DNA of 64,000 nt from Sordaria brevicollis (GCA_033439795.1 JAUTDP010000003.1:1364001-1428000), one strand, 5' to 3'. Positions 13,101 to 27,184 are shown, counted from the stretch's first letter. Translations and numbers: made by a program. Notes: a model not told the origin generated them from the sequence alone.

Positions 13101-13598
13101 TATTAGTAATAGAAAGTACATAAAGTAGACTAAGAGTAAATAGAGGGAAAGAAGGAAGGAGGGTAGAAAAAACTGATCGAAATATTATTTATAAACTCTC
13201 TACTCTCTACTTTCGATAATAAATTTAATAGGATAAATAGAATAAAATAGGGTAATAAAATAGGGAATCCAATTTACTACGGTTTGTACTAAATACTATG
13301 AAATTATTACGAGATTTGGTTAATGGGGGGAATTGATTAGAATAGCATAGTTGGTCATTTTGGTTAACTATACATATGACTATATAGAATAATCAGATTT
13401 ACCGCTAAAATAGGGAAATTTATATGACAGCTGTCACCTTGAAAAAACTGGGTGTGTGTAGGTTTTCTGGGTGTGGGTAGGTTTTGGGTGGGTGTATGTA
13501 GGTTTCCTCTTGCTGTACTTCGTAGGAAAAGAAACATTAAAAAGAAGCGAGGACGACCAAATAGTCTTAAGTCGATCCCGCAGGCGGACAACAAGCCC
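13101..13598. other. Edge of RIPped block and 3' flank of the DUF6594 gene
   Basis: RIP bias fades between about 13,250 and 13,330 and normal dinucleotide use returns. No gene is supported here. Short open frames on both strands are not convincing. Confidence 0.5.
13449..13505 (+). repeat. GT-rich imperfect tandem repeat
   Basis: Three imperfect units of about 17-20 bases, each of the form GGGTG(TG/GG)...GTAGGTTT. They lie downstream of the DUF6594 stop codon. Confidence 0.7.
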
Positions 13599-15276
13599 TT
13601 ATACCGATTCCTCAATAACAATCCCCACAAACACCATAATCACCGCCGCATACGCCAGCGTCGCCGCAAACACGTTATCCACAGTCTCCAAGTACAGCGA
13701 CATCGAGACACCAAAAGCCCCGATACACCCCGTCGCCACGCCTAGGTGGACGTACAGGTTCCTCTGGAGCGCCAGGATCCACATCGGAGCAATAAGAAAC
13801 GCACCGCCGATGACCGCCGCGCCGATTCGCGTCCAGTACGCCCTCTTCCACGCTTTTGTGCGCGTGCTAACCAATGCCGAGGCGGGCTTGGATGAGGCAG
13901 AAGGGTTGTCGACTTCCCAAGGGCCGGTGGGGGCTGCGTGTTTTTGGAGACGTTCGACGAGTGTTGGTATTGGTGGAGGGGGCTTTGTTGGCATTTCCGC
14001 ATGTTTGATCAGGTCCTGTTCGTGTTGCGGGAGTTCATAGTTTGGGCGAAGCGGCATGGGGGGTAAAGGAGGAGGAGGCGGTGGGGGTAGAGGAGGCAGG
14101 AAATCCTGCGGCATCTTGTCGCCCGCGGCAGTCATGGCCGCCTCGAGAAATCGTTTGTCGTAGAGTCGTTGGCTGGTGGCGATGAATGGGTCGTTGGAGG
14201 TCTTGGTGTATTTCCCCATGTATTCGTGGTCTCGCACTGCTTGGACTGTTATTTTGGAGGTGAGTCTCTGTAAGCTCGTTTGGCATTTACAGTCGGGGGT
14301 CAGGTATCTGTGGGGGGAAGTAGGACTTACTATACTCCTTCATCGTCTTCCCGATTTCTTCCGCTTTGCCTCCGGGTTTCCAGGCATCGGCATTGAAGTG
14401 CGCCGAGACTGCTAAATTGACCAGTTTGCTGTGAAGATACTGGATCTGTATTCTTTGCAAATCGGCAAAGTGGATGCGGTACCCAAAGTCGGCGTCTGTC
14501 AGATTGTTGTTTTGTTGATTCGTCATGGATTCAGTAACCTTGTCGACATAACCGAGTGGTCCGGGTCGTTGAGGCGATATAAGCTCAACGAGGTTTCCCT
14601 GGTACACTTTTGCTCGGATGTCCTTCCATATGCGCACGTCGTCGGCGTCAGTCCATTTCTCGACTCCATGCAGGGGAATTGTTCGGTAGCCCGGGGGCGA
14701 GTATGGCTGAAAGTTGTAGAGAAGATTACCATACGGGTTTTCGTTCGAGGTCGACGTTTCCTTATTCTTGGAAGTCCCCTCATCCGTAGATGGTCCATCC
14801 TCCACAGGCGGATCCTCTACATCGTGTCGCGGAGCACCGTAAACCGAGCTGCCAGTAGGTCGCTTACGAACAGGAACGTCTTCTTCAAATTGTATAACAC
14901 TTTCGGCTGTGGGCATGGATGTGCCGTTCCTTAGAGGCGGTGGGGGGTTCATTATCGTGCTATCACCTGGCACCGCCTTCCGGGCGGGTGAGTATCTGCT
15001 TCCACTGCCCCCATGTTGAGAATCCCCGTCGCCGATGGGAGTAAAACTGGTGGGATCGGGTATGTTTGGTCGATCACGTACTCGGACTGGTACATCTTCT
15101 TCGATGGTCTCAAGGAAAGAGTCGTTGTCTCCTTCTTCATGGTTCTCCGAGATCATCGTTGCGGTTGACTGCGGCACATACTGGTACCCAGCAATTTTAG
15201 GACCGCGACCATAGGCTGGAACAGAGACTCCGGCTGCTTGATACCCCCCGGAGTCAAGTATGCTCTTACCCGGCAT
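13599..15276 (-). CDS. DUF6594 domain membrane protein
   Basis: Two exons, complement(join(13599..14245,14331..15276)), 530 residues. The 85-base intron has GTAAGT at the donor and AACAG at the acceptor. Splicing restores the reading ...KEYIQAVRDHEYM..., which fits the family. The first ATG of the frame is used; upstream only a TTG is available. The N-terminal half (1-190) is low-complexity. The DUF6594-like region runs from about 200 to 360, followed by a poly-proline linker (366-378). Three membrane helices end the protein (about 456-475, 479-501, 507-526), with the hallmark AxLAYAAVIMVFVG near the C-terminus. Function is unknown for this fungal family; the membrane location is inferred from the helices. 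The RIPped block begins about 300 bases past the stop. Confidence 0.88.
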
Positions 15277-16415
15277 CGCCACTAAGTTGAGAACCGGACG
15301 TCTATGACAGCCCCAAGCCAATCCAAAGGGAAATGTTGTGTTGCGTAGGTCGAATGGATCAAAGGCACAGACAACCTTATCAATGGGCGATGAAGAGAAA
15401 AACGAATGATCGGCGGACTAAGTTGAGAATGGCTGCTCATGAGGGGTCAAGAAGCCGAAGACGTCAGAACTATGAGCCCAAGGGCCCAAATCAACGAAAA
15501 CCGCCCCGTAGACTGCATGTGCCCTCGACTTGTTCCCAAGAGGAAAAAGGCACGAACTTGGATGTGAACTGGTGCTCCAGCCTGCATGGAGTAGTATTTC
15601 AACCCGAAAACGTGTGTAACCTTGAGGCTGTGTAAGTTCGGCGACAACCAATCATCCGCCAATATTAGCTTAGTTATCAGCACTATTTGCTGCTTTTCCG
15701 GTATATCTCCGCACCATCGTAGTAGTTCAATAGTTCAACTTGTCTGCCCGTCAGCATGCGGCTTGTGGCTGTAGATCGGAAAAGAAATGTTATTGGATCC
15801 CGCTTCAAGCAACGTGACACGAGTAAAGCCTTACGTCTGCACTCTATCGGTATCCAAAGGCTGAGTTGGGCCAGATGGATGGGTAAGGCGCTTCGTGATA
15901 TGTCGGGCGGCGGTCTCGACACAGCCCTCCGGGATTGGAGTTTCAGCGTGGAATAGGTTTGAGGCGCAGCCTGGATATATCAATCCCGCGAAAGTCATCA
16001 AACTGTATAGATGCTCGAAGTTCCCATACTTTCTCCTCGTCTTTGTTAGTTGGTATCGTCCATTTCACCTTGCTTATCAGCCGAAACCACATCACCAACT
16101 GTGGGAAGCACCCGATCTTCCAACAGTAGTGCTGTACGCCAACCTATCGGCCGAGGACATCGAAATCGAGAGGTTTCGAGTACCGGACTTGCAATCCAGG
16201 TAATTCGTTGGAGTCGTCTTGCTCAGGATCTGGAGGTAGGGTTCTTTCACTTCTCCGCGTCCGTGTCTGCGAAGACCATTGCGCAACAATTGCTAACTGC
16301 CAATTGAAGCCCTCCACCCCATCTCATCCGAGTTATAAGCACACAATTTCAGTGAAGGGTCTTATCCTTGGTTGGCCTTTTGGAGTCTCCAATCCAAACC
16401 CTCTGCCACATCACC
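15277..16415. other. Divergent intergenic region
   Basis: Lies between the 5' ends of the DUF6594 gene (-) and the 166-residue gene (+), so it should hold both promoters. Composition is normal. Small open frames occur but none has recognisable homology, good context or splicing. No clear TATA element or tRNA. Confidence 0.5.
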
Positions 16416-16916
16416 ATGACGACCCTAAGATGGGAACTCTTCCTCACGGAGGACCCGCGACGAGGAACGTATGACTTGGGGATCGCATACGAAGCGCCCG
16501 GGAATCAGAAGACAGAAAGAGAGGCGAGGAAGATTGCAGCGTTTCGACGGCTTCATAAGCAATGTATTGGTGACAAGATAAAGGGCCCGGTAAAAAAGGG
16601 GACTTTCGCGACCGAAGAGTGGAAGGACGGGAGCCTTGTGATCAACGGGGCATGCATAAGGAAACTCACCAAGATCGTGACGCAGACCAGATACTCGGGA
16701 GCAACCCAACTTGTGTCATACAAGCTTTACTTTGATTCTCTCCAGGATGCGAACAGGCTGGCTAGTGTGGTTGGATTTGCAAGTTACCCCAGCGTGGAGA
16801 ACGGGAGATGGTTTTTCACGATGCCAACGAGGATACGAGATGACACGGACGAGTGGGAAAGCTATCTGAATCCGGCCAAGGAAAGGGAGAAGTCGCGACA
16901 GCAACCTGGACATTGA
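16416..16916 (+). CDS. Unknown 166-residue protein (paralogue of the 37,835 gene)
   Basis: Single exon. The ATG at 16,416 sits in a good fungal context (CATCACCATGACG); the frame extends 5' only with a TTG. I recognise no domain. The protein aligns almost without gaps to residues 1-150 of the protein at 37,835-38,587. Shared blocks: M-TL---LF at the start, LGI-Y near 21-25, F/LRR-H near 43-47, W(K/E)DG at 69-72, Y-L-F near 102-106, DA-R-A-V-G-A near 111-122, and a W--T-P-R block near 132-139. No signal peptide or membrane helix is seen, so it is probably soluble and intracellular. It lacks the arginine/glutamate-rich tail of its paralogue. Confidence 0.8.
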   Translation: MTTLRWELFLTEDPRRGTYDLGIAYEAPGNQKTEREARKIAAFRRLHKQCIGDKIKGPVKKGTFATEEWKDGSLVINGACIRKLTKIVTQTRYSGATQLVSYKLYFDSLQDANRLASVVGFASYPSVENGRWFFTMPTRIRDDTDEWESYLNPAKEREKSRQQPGH

Positions 16917-17364
16917 GAGTCGAATACACGAGTCGAGAATAACGAAGACGCCTAGTGATGGAGCTTCCTGTTAGATATTTCATTACAGACAGTAGTTATG
17001 GCGCTTTTAGCCGTGGATGCGATTCTCTATCGTTGCCACAGGCTGAATGGGGGAGAACTATACCCTTTGACCGCGAAGCACTTGGGCTGCTGCCAAACCT
17101 TGACGTCGTCGACAACGCATGGGCTTCGCCTCTGTCAAGGGCCGGTCAAGCGTCGAAAAGAAAGGATGAGGATGAGTTGAAGCAGGAAAGAGGGCCTGCC
17201 TACGACCGGCGGTACCTCTAGCCATGAGGTTGATGGACCTTGGTGGTTTCGGTTCATAGAAGCCGAACAACAAGATGGTGGATGATGGGCCCGGGGTGTC
17301 ACGACCCTGTAGATCGCCGTCGCTCCGCTTGTAAGCCGATTGGTTAGAGGGTCTGACAGGTAGC
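16917..17364. other. Intergenic region ending at the LINE target duplication
   Basis: Normal composition, no gene supported. It ends with GTCTGACAGGTAGC (17,351-17,364), the left copy of the proposed LINE target duplication. Confidence 0.5.
17351..17364. repeat. Proposed LINE target site duplication, left copy
   Basis: GTCTGACAGGTAGC. The same 14 bases with one G-to-A change occur at 37,181-37,194, the opposite edge of the AT-rich block. The change is TpG to TpA, as RIP makes. Confidence 0.65.
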
Positions 17365-19913
17365 TTTTTGTTGTTATTATTGTTATTATTTTTAACGTCT
17401 ACTTCCGCCTCCCGTAGGGTATAAAACGTGCCGCAATAGCGCGTATCTATAGAACTACATACACAAGTAAGGGGAGAATTTATATATAGTAGCGCCCTAA
17501 AAATTTACCTAAGGGCAAATTATATAATTTTACGATCCTACCCAATTATATACTATCTATTACGTAAATATAGCCTAATATTTTAATTAAATTCCCGTAA
17601 AAATAAATTAATAAATTAAGGGCTATTTACCCCCGGCTATATTTCTTCCTCTTTAAAATCCCCCTCTCCTTCTTCTTTTTCGTCCGAAAATACTTTTAAT
17701 ACCTTTTCCCTACGCTAAACTTTATATATTTCCTAATTTAATTAATTTCTAACTTCCAAAATACCTTCTTTTTCTTTAATTTTAATACCTTTTACCCTTA
17801 AAAAGGTAAAAAAATTATCGGCGTTTCTTCCGTCTTCTATATATTTTTACTAAAAAGTTTAACGGATATTTCGTTTTATATAAATTTATAAAAAGAAATA
17901 CGAAGTTTCAACCTTCGTAATAAAATATTTTTAAAAAATATTTAATATAAATATTAAATTTTTAAAGGTAATCGCTTCCCTAGAAGGAAAGGGGGATATA
18001 ATATATTTTTTATAATAATAAAAAATATAATATAGGGTTTTTTAATTATTATAAAAGTATTTTATTACTATATTTTCGTATTCAAAGCGTTCGTAATAAT
18101 CTTTAAAATCGCCGTAGCTTAACTTCGTAATTAATAAATAGTATAAAATATTATAATCGAATTCGAATTCTTTATTAAGTTTTAATAAAGTTTTAAAATT
18201 AAAGCTTTAATAAAAAGAGGGGGTATTTTATAATTATTAAATTTAAAAATCCCTTCGTACTTCTATTTTAATTATACACTTAAAATAAGTTAATATAATT
18301 ATTCCGGGGTTAATTACTTCGCCCTTAATAGCCCCGAACTTCGTTAATTCATTAATAATCTTATTACCTATAATTCCTTTATATTTAAAAACCTATTTTA
18401 CTTTTATTTTACTTTTATAAAATAGCGCTATTTATCGGAATTTTTTAAAAGCGGATTATAAAAATAAAAATAGCGTACCTTATAATCTTCGAATTATTAA
18501 CGTATTATTTAAATAAATTATAATAGGGTTTATATAATTTAGGGGAAATATAGCGATAACCGCTTTTAAATTATATTTAACCCCTTTAATTTCGGCGTCG
18601 AAGATTTCCGTTTATTTAAATTAACTATAATTTCAATAAAATTCCTCCCTACCCCGAAAAATTACGTATTTAAAACCGATAGACTCTCCCTTAAAATTAT
18701 CCTCCGCCTTTAAATCTTCAATTCGGTCCTATATTTTAACCTATTTAATTAATACAAACCTATTAATATATATAATTATTTCCGAGGGATTTAATTATAA
18801 AAATTATTCTTAAAATTTAATAGCCGCCCTATCCTTCGAAAAGGGGGCGGGGTATAAATACGTCGTCCTATTAAAAATTAAGATTTATAAGCTCGGTTTA
18901 AAAGTAAATAAAGCGAATTAAGAAGCGGTTTAAAAAGTAATCGGCCGTTTTAATAACCCTTTCGGGGTTTTTTAATCTTGTTTAAATTTTATAATTAAAA
19001 AGTAAATTAGATTTAAAAATAAAAAACGGACGGCGTATTAATAGCGAATAACTTTTAAGAATTATAACGCGGGAAGGAGGTTAATTTTATAATAAAAGAT
19101 AATAAAGCGAATAATCTTTTAAACCGGGAAGGTAAATTTAGTAATTAAATTAATTATAATTTAAATTTTTTTAATTTAATTATTTAAACCGTTTCCGATT
19201 AAGGAGAATTCCCCGTTCTTACGGATTTAGCTATATTATTTATAATTTAGCTATTAAATTTCAAAGCCGAAGAAGGCTTTAAAAATAATAATAGCCTTTA
19301 TAATTTTAATTATAAATTTAAATAACGTACCCTTATATACCCTATTAAATTTATTAATATATTACGCAATTTACTTCGCCGAAGCGAATTAATATTTAAT
19401 AAAATTCTTCTAATTAAATTTACTATATAATTAAATTCCGAATTAGCGTATAATTAATTATACTTTTATTATTACCCTATTATATTAAATCGAAGGGAAT
19501 AGGGGGGTAGCCCAATTTCGCGAAAAGAATTAAATTTCCGTTTTCTCTAGGGAAAATTTAATAGCGTTTATTAAACCTTATTAAATTATATAATTAAATT
19601 TTTCCTACGCTTAATGTATTATATCTTTTAAAGTAAGGTTAGAAATTAAAATCGTATAATTATTAATATACCTAAAATATTTTATTTTGTCGTTATTAAA
19701 GCGGTAAACCGGTTTAATATAAAGGAAATAAATAATAAACGAAGCCGAGGATTTTTAAAGGAGCCTATACCTTAAATTCTTTATAAGGGTAATAACCCTT
19801 AAATAACGAATATAAACTATCCTTTTAAATATAAAGGATTCGACCTATTTAATTATATATATTGGCTAACTTTATTCCTTTAAGCGTAATATTAGCCGAT
19901 TTATAAATACGGC
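17365..19913 (-). mobile_element. Tad-like LINE, 3' part (reverse transcriptase second half and 3' end), RIPped
   Basis: Minus-strand translation continues the LINE reverse transcriptase interrupted at 33,748. It gives an INRLILRLKE stretch just inside 19,913, then a WV-SFIF segment near 19,840. The catalytic site near 19,680-19,645, normally GYxDD, now reads RYINN. The minus-strand 3' end (17,365-17,393) is an A-rich AATAACAATAATAAC-type tail, as expected for target-primed insertion. Stops and frame breaks are dense. The extreme 3' end, up to about 17,460, is less RIPped than the rest. Confidence 0.75.
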
Positions 19914-20202
19914 TAATACCGTTGAGAGGGTATTTTGAAATACACAATATATATGATTATAAACGTTAATGAATTAATGAAAAAAGAAGAATTAAATAAG
20001 AGGGGAGCTCGCAGTAGTCGAAGACTATATACCCGCGAGCCTCGAACGGCTACCCCACTTAAGTAGATCTAACGCACGCGGGCGCGGTCGCGGTAAACGC
20101 GAACCCCCCTAGCGGTCGGTACTAACTAATCGGAATGCCGGTAAATAATTATTACCTATTGTTATAACGTAATATAATAACTATAATGCCGTTCCAATAT
20201 TA
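19914..20202 (-). repeat. LTR of outer Gypsy element, left copy
   Basis: 289 bases, same length as 33,459-33,747; more heavily RIPped than that copy. It contains a CpG-rich block near 20,070-20,105 that resists change because it has few CpA or TpG sites. Confidence 0.92.
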
Positions 20203-23200
20203 AATCCCGGCTCCCTAAAGAATTCTATTACTAACCTTAATAATAATTAATATATATATATAAATACCCTTATTTTCCTACGCCTAATTTCTATTTACGA
20301 AGCTTTAAATTCTATTCGTAGCTATAATAAATTTCCGCGCCATTTACCTCTACTATATTAGCGAACGTAATACGTTTTTTAAAGCGTTTAACTTTACCGA
20401 GTAAATATTTGCCTCCTTTTCTTTTCTAATATTCCTTTAATAATTTTTACATATTACCTAATACGTACTTTAATAACTATTTATTCCGTTTATATTTAAA
20501 TCCGGTCTATTTAATTAAATACTTTTATCCTCTTATTTTACTGTCTAATATATAATTTAAAATAACTTTTATTTCCTATTCTCCTTCGTTATCCGAATTT
20601 ATTTAAATATTTTTAATAAGATTAGAGAGAGGCTATATATGGCCGAAAGGATCTTATTCTTATAAATATCCTTTAAGGTAAATAATTAAAATAATAGGAT
20701 GAATTTTAATTATTTTAACGGGTAGGTTTAATTTGTATATAAATTTGCCGATACGAACTAGGATTTTAAACAAGCCGGTTCGTTATTACGAGAATTTTCG
20801 CAACGGATGCCCGGGTAAGTAATATCCCTTATATAGTTTAAAAAATACTTTATTTCCTATTTAAAATTCCCTTAATAGGTATTAATTATCGTACTTCTTT
20901 TTAACCTTAGCGGTTATAAAATTTATAATTATTTTAACGTTTTCCTTTAATCCTTTTTTTATAACTTTATACTTTGCGGCTATAATAGGAACGTCCTTAT
21001 ATATAATAACGTCGAGTAGGTTAAATAATTAGAACCTAAAGAATTATTCGTACGGGGATAATTTAATAAGTTTAGAATATATATTATTAAAATTCTATTA
21101 TAAATTTAATAGAAATTCGACCTAATTAGATTTTAGGGTAGCGAAATAATAATATTATATTACGATCTCTACGTTTTAATTACATCTTTTAATTATACTA
21201 TTACTTTACGGGTAATAAGTAATAATTATAAGGAATTTAATATTCATTGCTTTTTATATTCCCTTTTATAATTTGGATATAAATTTATAATCTCGATCTA
21301 ATACGATTATTTACGGCATCCTTTAATCTCCTAATAATAATTCTTTAGCTAAGATAGTACTTTAATTTTCTATAGAATAAATAGAATGCCCGGGAATAAG
21401 TTTTATTTACTTAATTATATAATATATAACGGGTATTAAAGTATTATAAAAATTAAACCCTTTTATCTACTATAATATTAAAATATTAAGGACTTTGGGT
21501 AAATCGGTAATAAAATCTATGGCGATTATTCGTATTAATAATAAATATTCGGATTTAATCGGTTAATAGTCTCCTATAATTACTTCTCGATTTATACAAT
21601 TTAATTAATATATTAAATAGTATTTAACGTATTCCGAAACGTTATAAATCTTTTTAACTATTATATATTCTTTTAGGTCGTAAAGTATTCAATCCTTCCT
21701 AAAATAATATTTATTATTATAGATTATTAATAGTATAATTGGTATTATCGATTTAAGTATATAAAATCTCTTTAATTTATTAATTCCGATATTATAAAAT
21801 AGATCGTTAATAATTTCAAACGGGTACTCGGTACTAGAAATAACGCTATCGACCTCGGTAATATTATAATAAATACGGATGTTAATAATAATTTCTACGT
21901 ATTTAGAATCTATTTTATAACCTTCAATAAAATCCTTCTTTATAATTAGGTTTATTTATACTTCTACGTATATAAATTAGATTTAGTCGAATACCGGAAT
22001 TTCGTTAAATTTTCCTAAATTATTACCCTTGGCTTTAAGACGGCTTAGCGCATCGGGAATAAAATTTAACTTTCTAGCGATATAATAGATTTAGAGGTTA
22101 TATTAGGATAAATAAATCGATACGTTAATTAATTTACAATTACCGCGGTCCGTTAATACCGTATTTAGGGTTATTTACTCGTAAATCCTTTTTATCGCGG
22201 AATAATCTATTAAAATAATAATTAATAGGTTATATAAATATAATAAAGTCCTTAATCGCTTAATTACTTATATTAAATAAGCGATTTCTATTTCGGAAGG
22301 CCTATAGCTTATTTTAGCCTTATTAAATACTTTATTTAAAAATATAATAGGAAGCATTTAATTTATTAGGATAATTATATTTAAGGATTATATAAACCCG
22401 TCCTAAAGATAATATAAAACTACGCTATATCCCTATTTTAATAAGCTATCGATTTAAAAAAACGCTTATTTATTTAGATCGAAATAATATAACTTTATAT
22501 TCTCGCAAATTACTTTCTATATTACTTCGAACGTTTTTACTTCCTCTTTAGTACCCTTTTACGAAGTTTTAGCGTAATAGTAGGCTCTCTTTAAAGGATT
22601 CCTAGGTACAATAGCGCCTAATTTACGTCCTTCTGCCAAGAGAAATACCTTTCGGTTTTATAAAGGTTCGGAAAGCTTATTATAATAAGGAATAAAATAT
22701 TAAAGAAAACTAAACCTACTAATATATATTTTTAGGGATTTTAAGGTCTCGGGAAATATTAGGTTGTAGAATGCTTTTAGTCTTTCTTTTATTAACGATA
22801 AGTTAAACGTATTAATATAGAACCCTAATAATTCGACGTTAAAATATATAATATAATTCTTTTTAAGGGAAAAGGTTAAATTGTATAACGTAAATAGGTT
22901 AAATATACGGTCGAAATATTTAAGATATTTTTCTATCGTATCCGAAAAAATAATAATATCGTTAATATAAACTCTGCAAAAATCCGCTATAGCTTTCAAT
23001 AAGCGGTCTATAAACCTCTATATATATATTAATAAATTCCGATACCCTATTAGTACGATATTCGGTTACTTTAAACCCTATAGACTAATTAAAGTTAACC
23101 GGTCTTAATAAGGTGGTTAAATTAGGAACTAGTAAAAGAATACTATAGCGTTAATAATCGTAATAAATCCCTTACCTTAGAGCGATGTAATAACTTCGAA

Positions 23201-25249
23201 TTAAAGGGGTAGAAAGTAGTAATCGGGCATTGTAACCTTATTTAAAATTCGAAGGTTAATTACAATTCGGCCCTTTTACTAACCTTTTACTATATACTAT
23301 ACTATAAATATTAAATAAATAAATAGGGTTATTCGGTTAACCTAATTTATTTTACTTTATTCGTAAAATATTCTAAATATTTAATCTAATACTTCCCAAT
23401 CCTTTTTACTCAATAAATAAAATCGTATATAAATACGTTAATTCTATTATCCTTCTACTAGCGGGATATATATTATATCCTCCTCGTTTATATCGATTAT
23501 TCTACCTTCTTCCTAAATCGCGGGGTATTTATCGATTAATTCTTCTACGTATTTAATTAACTTCGGGTCCTATATATATATATAAATTCCGCGCTTAATA
23601 ACTATTTTAGGAAAGTTCGTAAATATTTTAAAATTTAACGTAGAATATTTATCTTTTGCCCGCGGTTTATTATATTTTTCTTATTATTTATTTTCGCTTA
23701 CGGGAATATCGTCCTTAGTGGTTCGGTTGGTTATTACCTTAATTGTAATTATTAGGTCAAATTCGTAAAGTTTATCGAAAATAACCTATTTCGATCTAAC
23801 TTATTTATCGGGGAGCTCCTCCACTTCCTAAATTATAATTTCGGGGTCTTTTACTATTAATTCGTTAAGAATTTCCTTATCTATTATATCCTTAATATAT
23901 ATATATTTATCCTCCTCAATAACGTTGAACGCCCTAATAGTGGGAATTTCGAACTCGGTATTTAACGTTGTCGGAGCTTACTTTATCCGTACGGCTATAT
24001 CGGTAATTATCCCTTTTATTAATACGATATATCCGCTATTAGTGGCCTCGAATATGCTAGCGATGTGAAATTTCCGTGGGATAGTAACGACTCCTTCGGT
24101 CGTATTATCGACGAATATTACTACTAGGGCTTTAAAGTCGATAACAGTATTAGTAGCTAATACGTGCTTGGAATTGAACATGAAGCTGCGACCTTTCGGG
24201 AGCTCCTTAAAGTCTACCGGAATGTAAACTGATTGTTACGGGGATGCGACTATAACTATGTATCGAAGTACGACTTCGTACTAACTTAGGAAATTCCGGT
24301 ACGTTTTCGAGAATAGTACGGAAGCGGGGCCGAATAAATCTACCTACTAAGAGCTAGTCTCGAAATTAATAAATAGGGTCCTCCGTCGCTAATCGGTTGG
24401 ATATCTTAATGGGGGTTAACGACTCCTCATCGATATCGCCGAAAATAAGGTTAAAAAATATATAAGGGTTATTAGAAAAATTCTTAATAACTATATCTAT
24501 AATTTCCTTTTCAATTATACGTCGAATACCGTTAATTTACTTTACTAAATTATCGGTAGCTTCCGAATGAATTTTTTATAGAATTTTAATCAATTTCTTA
24601 AATTCTGTACTTTATACTTTCAAAGCGTTTTATTAATCCCTAATAACTTAATTAAAAATAACCGCTTATTTAGATATAAAGTCTTCCAATAGAACTTTAT
24701 ATTCGAGAATATAATCGTTAAATAATTCGCTTTACTCCCTTAAAGATAAATTAACCTAAGCGCGGATATCGTTTATAAAGTCGTCCTATTTTTTATTCTA
24801 TACTTCTTCAATAACGTTAATCAACTCCTCCTTATAAATTTCGAATAACTTTAATATTCGGGCTTAATTATCGTTTTATTATTTATATTAAGTATTAAAA
24901 TCGGCTTTAAATAATTCTAATAGAATATAAATAATTATAAACTTACCGGAAAGAATATCCCCTTACTACTTAATTTAATAGGTAAAAATGTCGTAATTAC
25001 AATTAACTTCGTCGTCGAAATATTCTATTAATTTTTTATTACTACTAAATTTAAATAGGCGTAATAAAAATAGGAAATTTAAATTAGAGCCGGCGCTTAA
25101 AGTTCTAAAATCTCGATTATATTATACGCTTAAAAGTTAAAGCTTATTAAGGAACAACGTTTAACTTTTATCGATATAATCTTTTTTCTATAATAAGGCT
25201 TAAGTATACGTATTTATAAAAGGGTATTTAATTGTAAGGTTAGGGTTAA

Positions 25250-25254
25250 CTACC
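25250..25254. repeat. Target duplication of inner Gypsy element (CTACC), left
   Basis: CTACC, repeated exactly at 32,619-32,623 directly after the right LTR. Confidence 0.9.
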
Positions 25255-25549
25255 TGTCACAGGCTTAACCTAGTGACTGCACGTGACTTGGTCACGTACC
25301 TATACCAAGGTTGTAATTACTATTGAGATAATTACAACCTTATTCGGCTGGCCCGCCACCGCGGTCGTACAGCAATACGGTCGCGGTCCCGGTCATATAA
25401 CTACGCGCGCCCTATACACGCATAATCTATATACTGTACCCTTATAAAGGCAGCTACCTGCGTACAACTTCGCTCCCTTTCCTCTTTTCCTTCTTCGTAT
25501 AATATCGTATATCCTATTCTACCTACCTTAATCGTATTTACCCGTAATA
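25255..25549 (+). repeat. 5' LTR of inner Gypsy element
   Basis: 295 bases. It contains two dyads: ACGTGAC/GTCACGT (25,281-25,297) and a perfect 13-base inverted repeat AAGGTTGTAATTA (25,307-25,319) with 25,329-25,341. These could be regulatory protein sites in U3 (inference). Confidence 0.92.
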
Positions 25550-27184
25550 ATATATTATACTTTATTATTACGTTTATAATATATAATTTTCGATTATTTA
25601 AACGTACTAAGATCGCTTTATTCGTAAATCGCTAAATTTAATATTCTCTCTTTTTTTTTTCGATAATTAGGGCAATCTCCTTCGTCGCAATAACTTCGAC
25701 CGTTAATTATTCGCTAGAACCACGTCCCTTTATTTAAAGAATAAGGGTAGCCTTCCTTTTATTTAACGGATAAAAGTAAACGCTGCATTTCTCTTTTTCT
25801 CTTTTTCCGTTCTTAAAATCGTTTCGCAAATTATAAACCTTCTCTCCGTTCGTTAATATTTAATATAAATAATAATAGCGATTTTATATACTTCTTAAGA
25901 AGCGACAACGAATTCCCTACGATTTTTCGCTCTTTAAATATTAACGAACCTCTTATAATAAACGATTTATTTACTTATAATATTAATATTTATATTATTA
26001 CCCTACGCGAATTTCCTATCCTCTAAAATATTAATAACTTTATTACTACCGTCGAAGAGAATAAGGATAAAGAAATAATCCCCGAAGATTATTTATCCGG
26101 AATTAATATTATCGCCGAATACCCTACTTTCCGTTCGATTATCGTATTTATTGCCTATATTTACGTTAAAATTCTATTTATCGTTAAAAATTACCGCAAA
26201 AAAGCACTTATTAACCGCTATATTATTAATAACGCTTAAAATATATTCGACGATATAAATTTTAAATATTATTAATTTATCGCTAAATACTAATCCTTTA
26301 AGGCTAATAAATTTACCGCCGATAAGCGTAATAATACCCTTTATAATACTATTTCGAAATTTATAACCTAACTTAATACGAATACTATAAATAAAATTAC
26401 TAATATTAATATTATATCCGGCTACTATTAAATTATTAATAACCTTCCTATCTTTATAAAAAAGGAATTTAATAGCGCCGTTACCCGTTATAAAATCTTC
26501 GCTACTTAATATTTCCGTATTTAATCCTAATAAAAAATCGATACCCTCTTCTATTTTAATAAGGGTATTAAAATTATTAAAACGGTTATACTTCTAGGCC
26601 CGAAAATCCTATTTAATATCCGCAAAGAGCTTTAAACTATTTAAAATAATAAGCCCGAAAATACTTAGCGTTAAAAAATTAAAAAAGAATTTATAAATTA
26701 TTTAATTAAACGTTTTAAAAATATTAATTTAATTAATAACGTTAACCGCTATTTCGAAGAATATTATATAAAAAACCGCCCCTTTATCGAATTTGAATAA
26801 AAGTTTACTAATTTTTATAATTTAATCGGTTATAACGACGCTATAAAGGTTTATTACCTTCGTAATAAAATTAATAAACGTCTTTATAACGGTTTTACCT
26901 ATTATAACCCCCCAGCCGCTAATAACTTCTACGCCTAATTCGATTTATACCGTACTATTACTACCAATTTCGAAAATACCGACTACTATTAAAAAATAAT
27001 TAACTATACCTTTAATTTATCCACTATTAATACCACCCCTACCGCTAATTCCAATTCCGCCCTTTATATTAATCTTAATAATATTCCCGTTAATTAAAAT
27101 AGTAATAAAATAGATTTAAACGCCATCGATTTAACCGTATTCATTTATAAAGATATCCTCGATTAGCGTATACGTAAGGGCCTC

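Noticed and set aside
1..13300. Centromere from AT-rich nested transposons
   Set aside because: The AT-rich blocks are 13 and 20 kb and separated by normal genes; nothing in the sequence requires a centromere.
13364..13745. Small frames on both strands next to the DUF6594 gene
   Set aside because: They overlap the gene's 3' exon or the GT-rich repeat and have no support.
16160..16230. Anticodon-stem-like GGACTTGCAATCC stretch
   Set aside because: No T arm or acceptor stem in register; not a tRNA.
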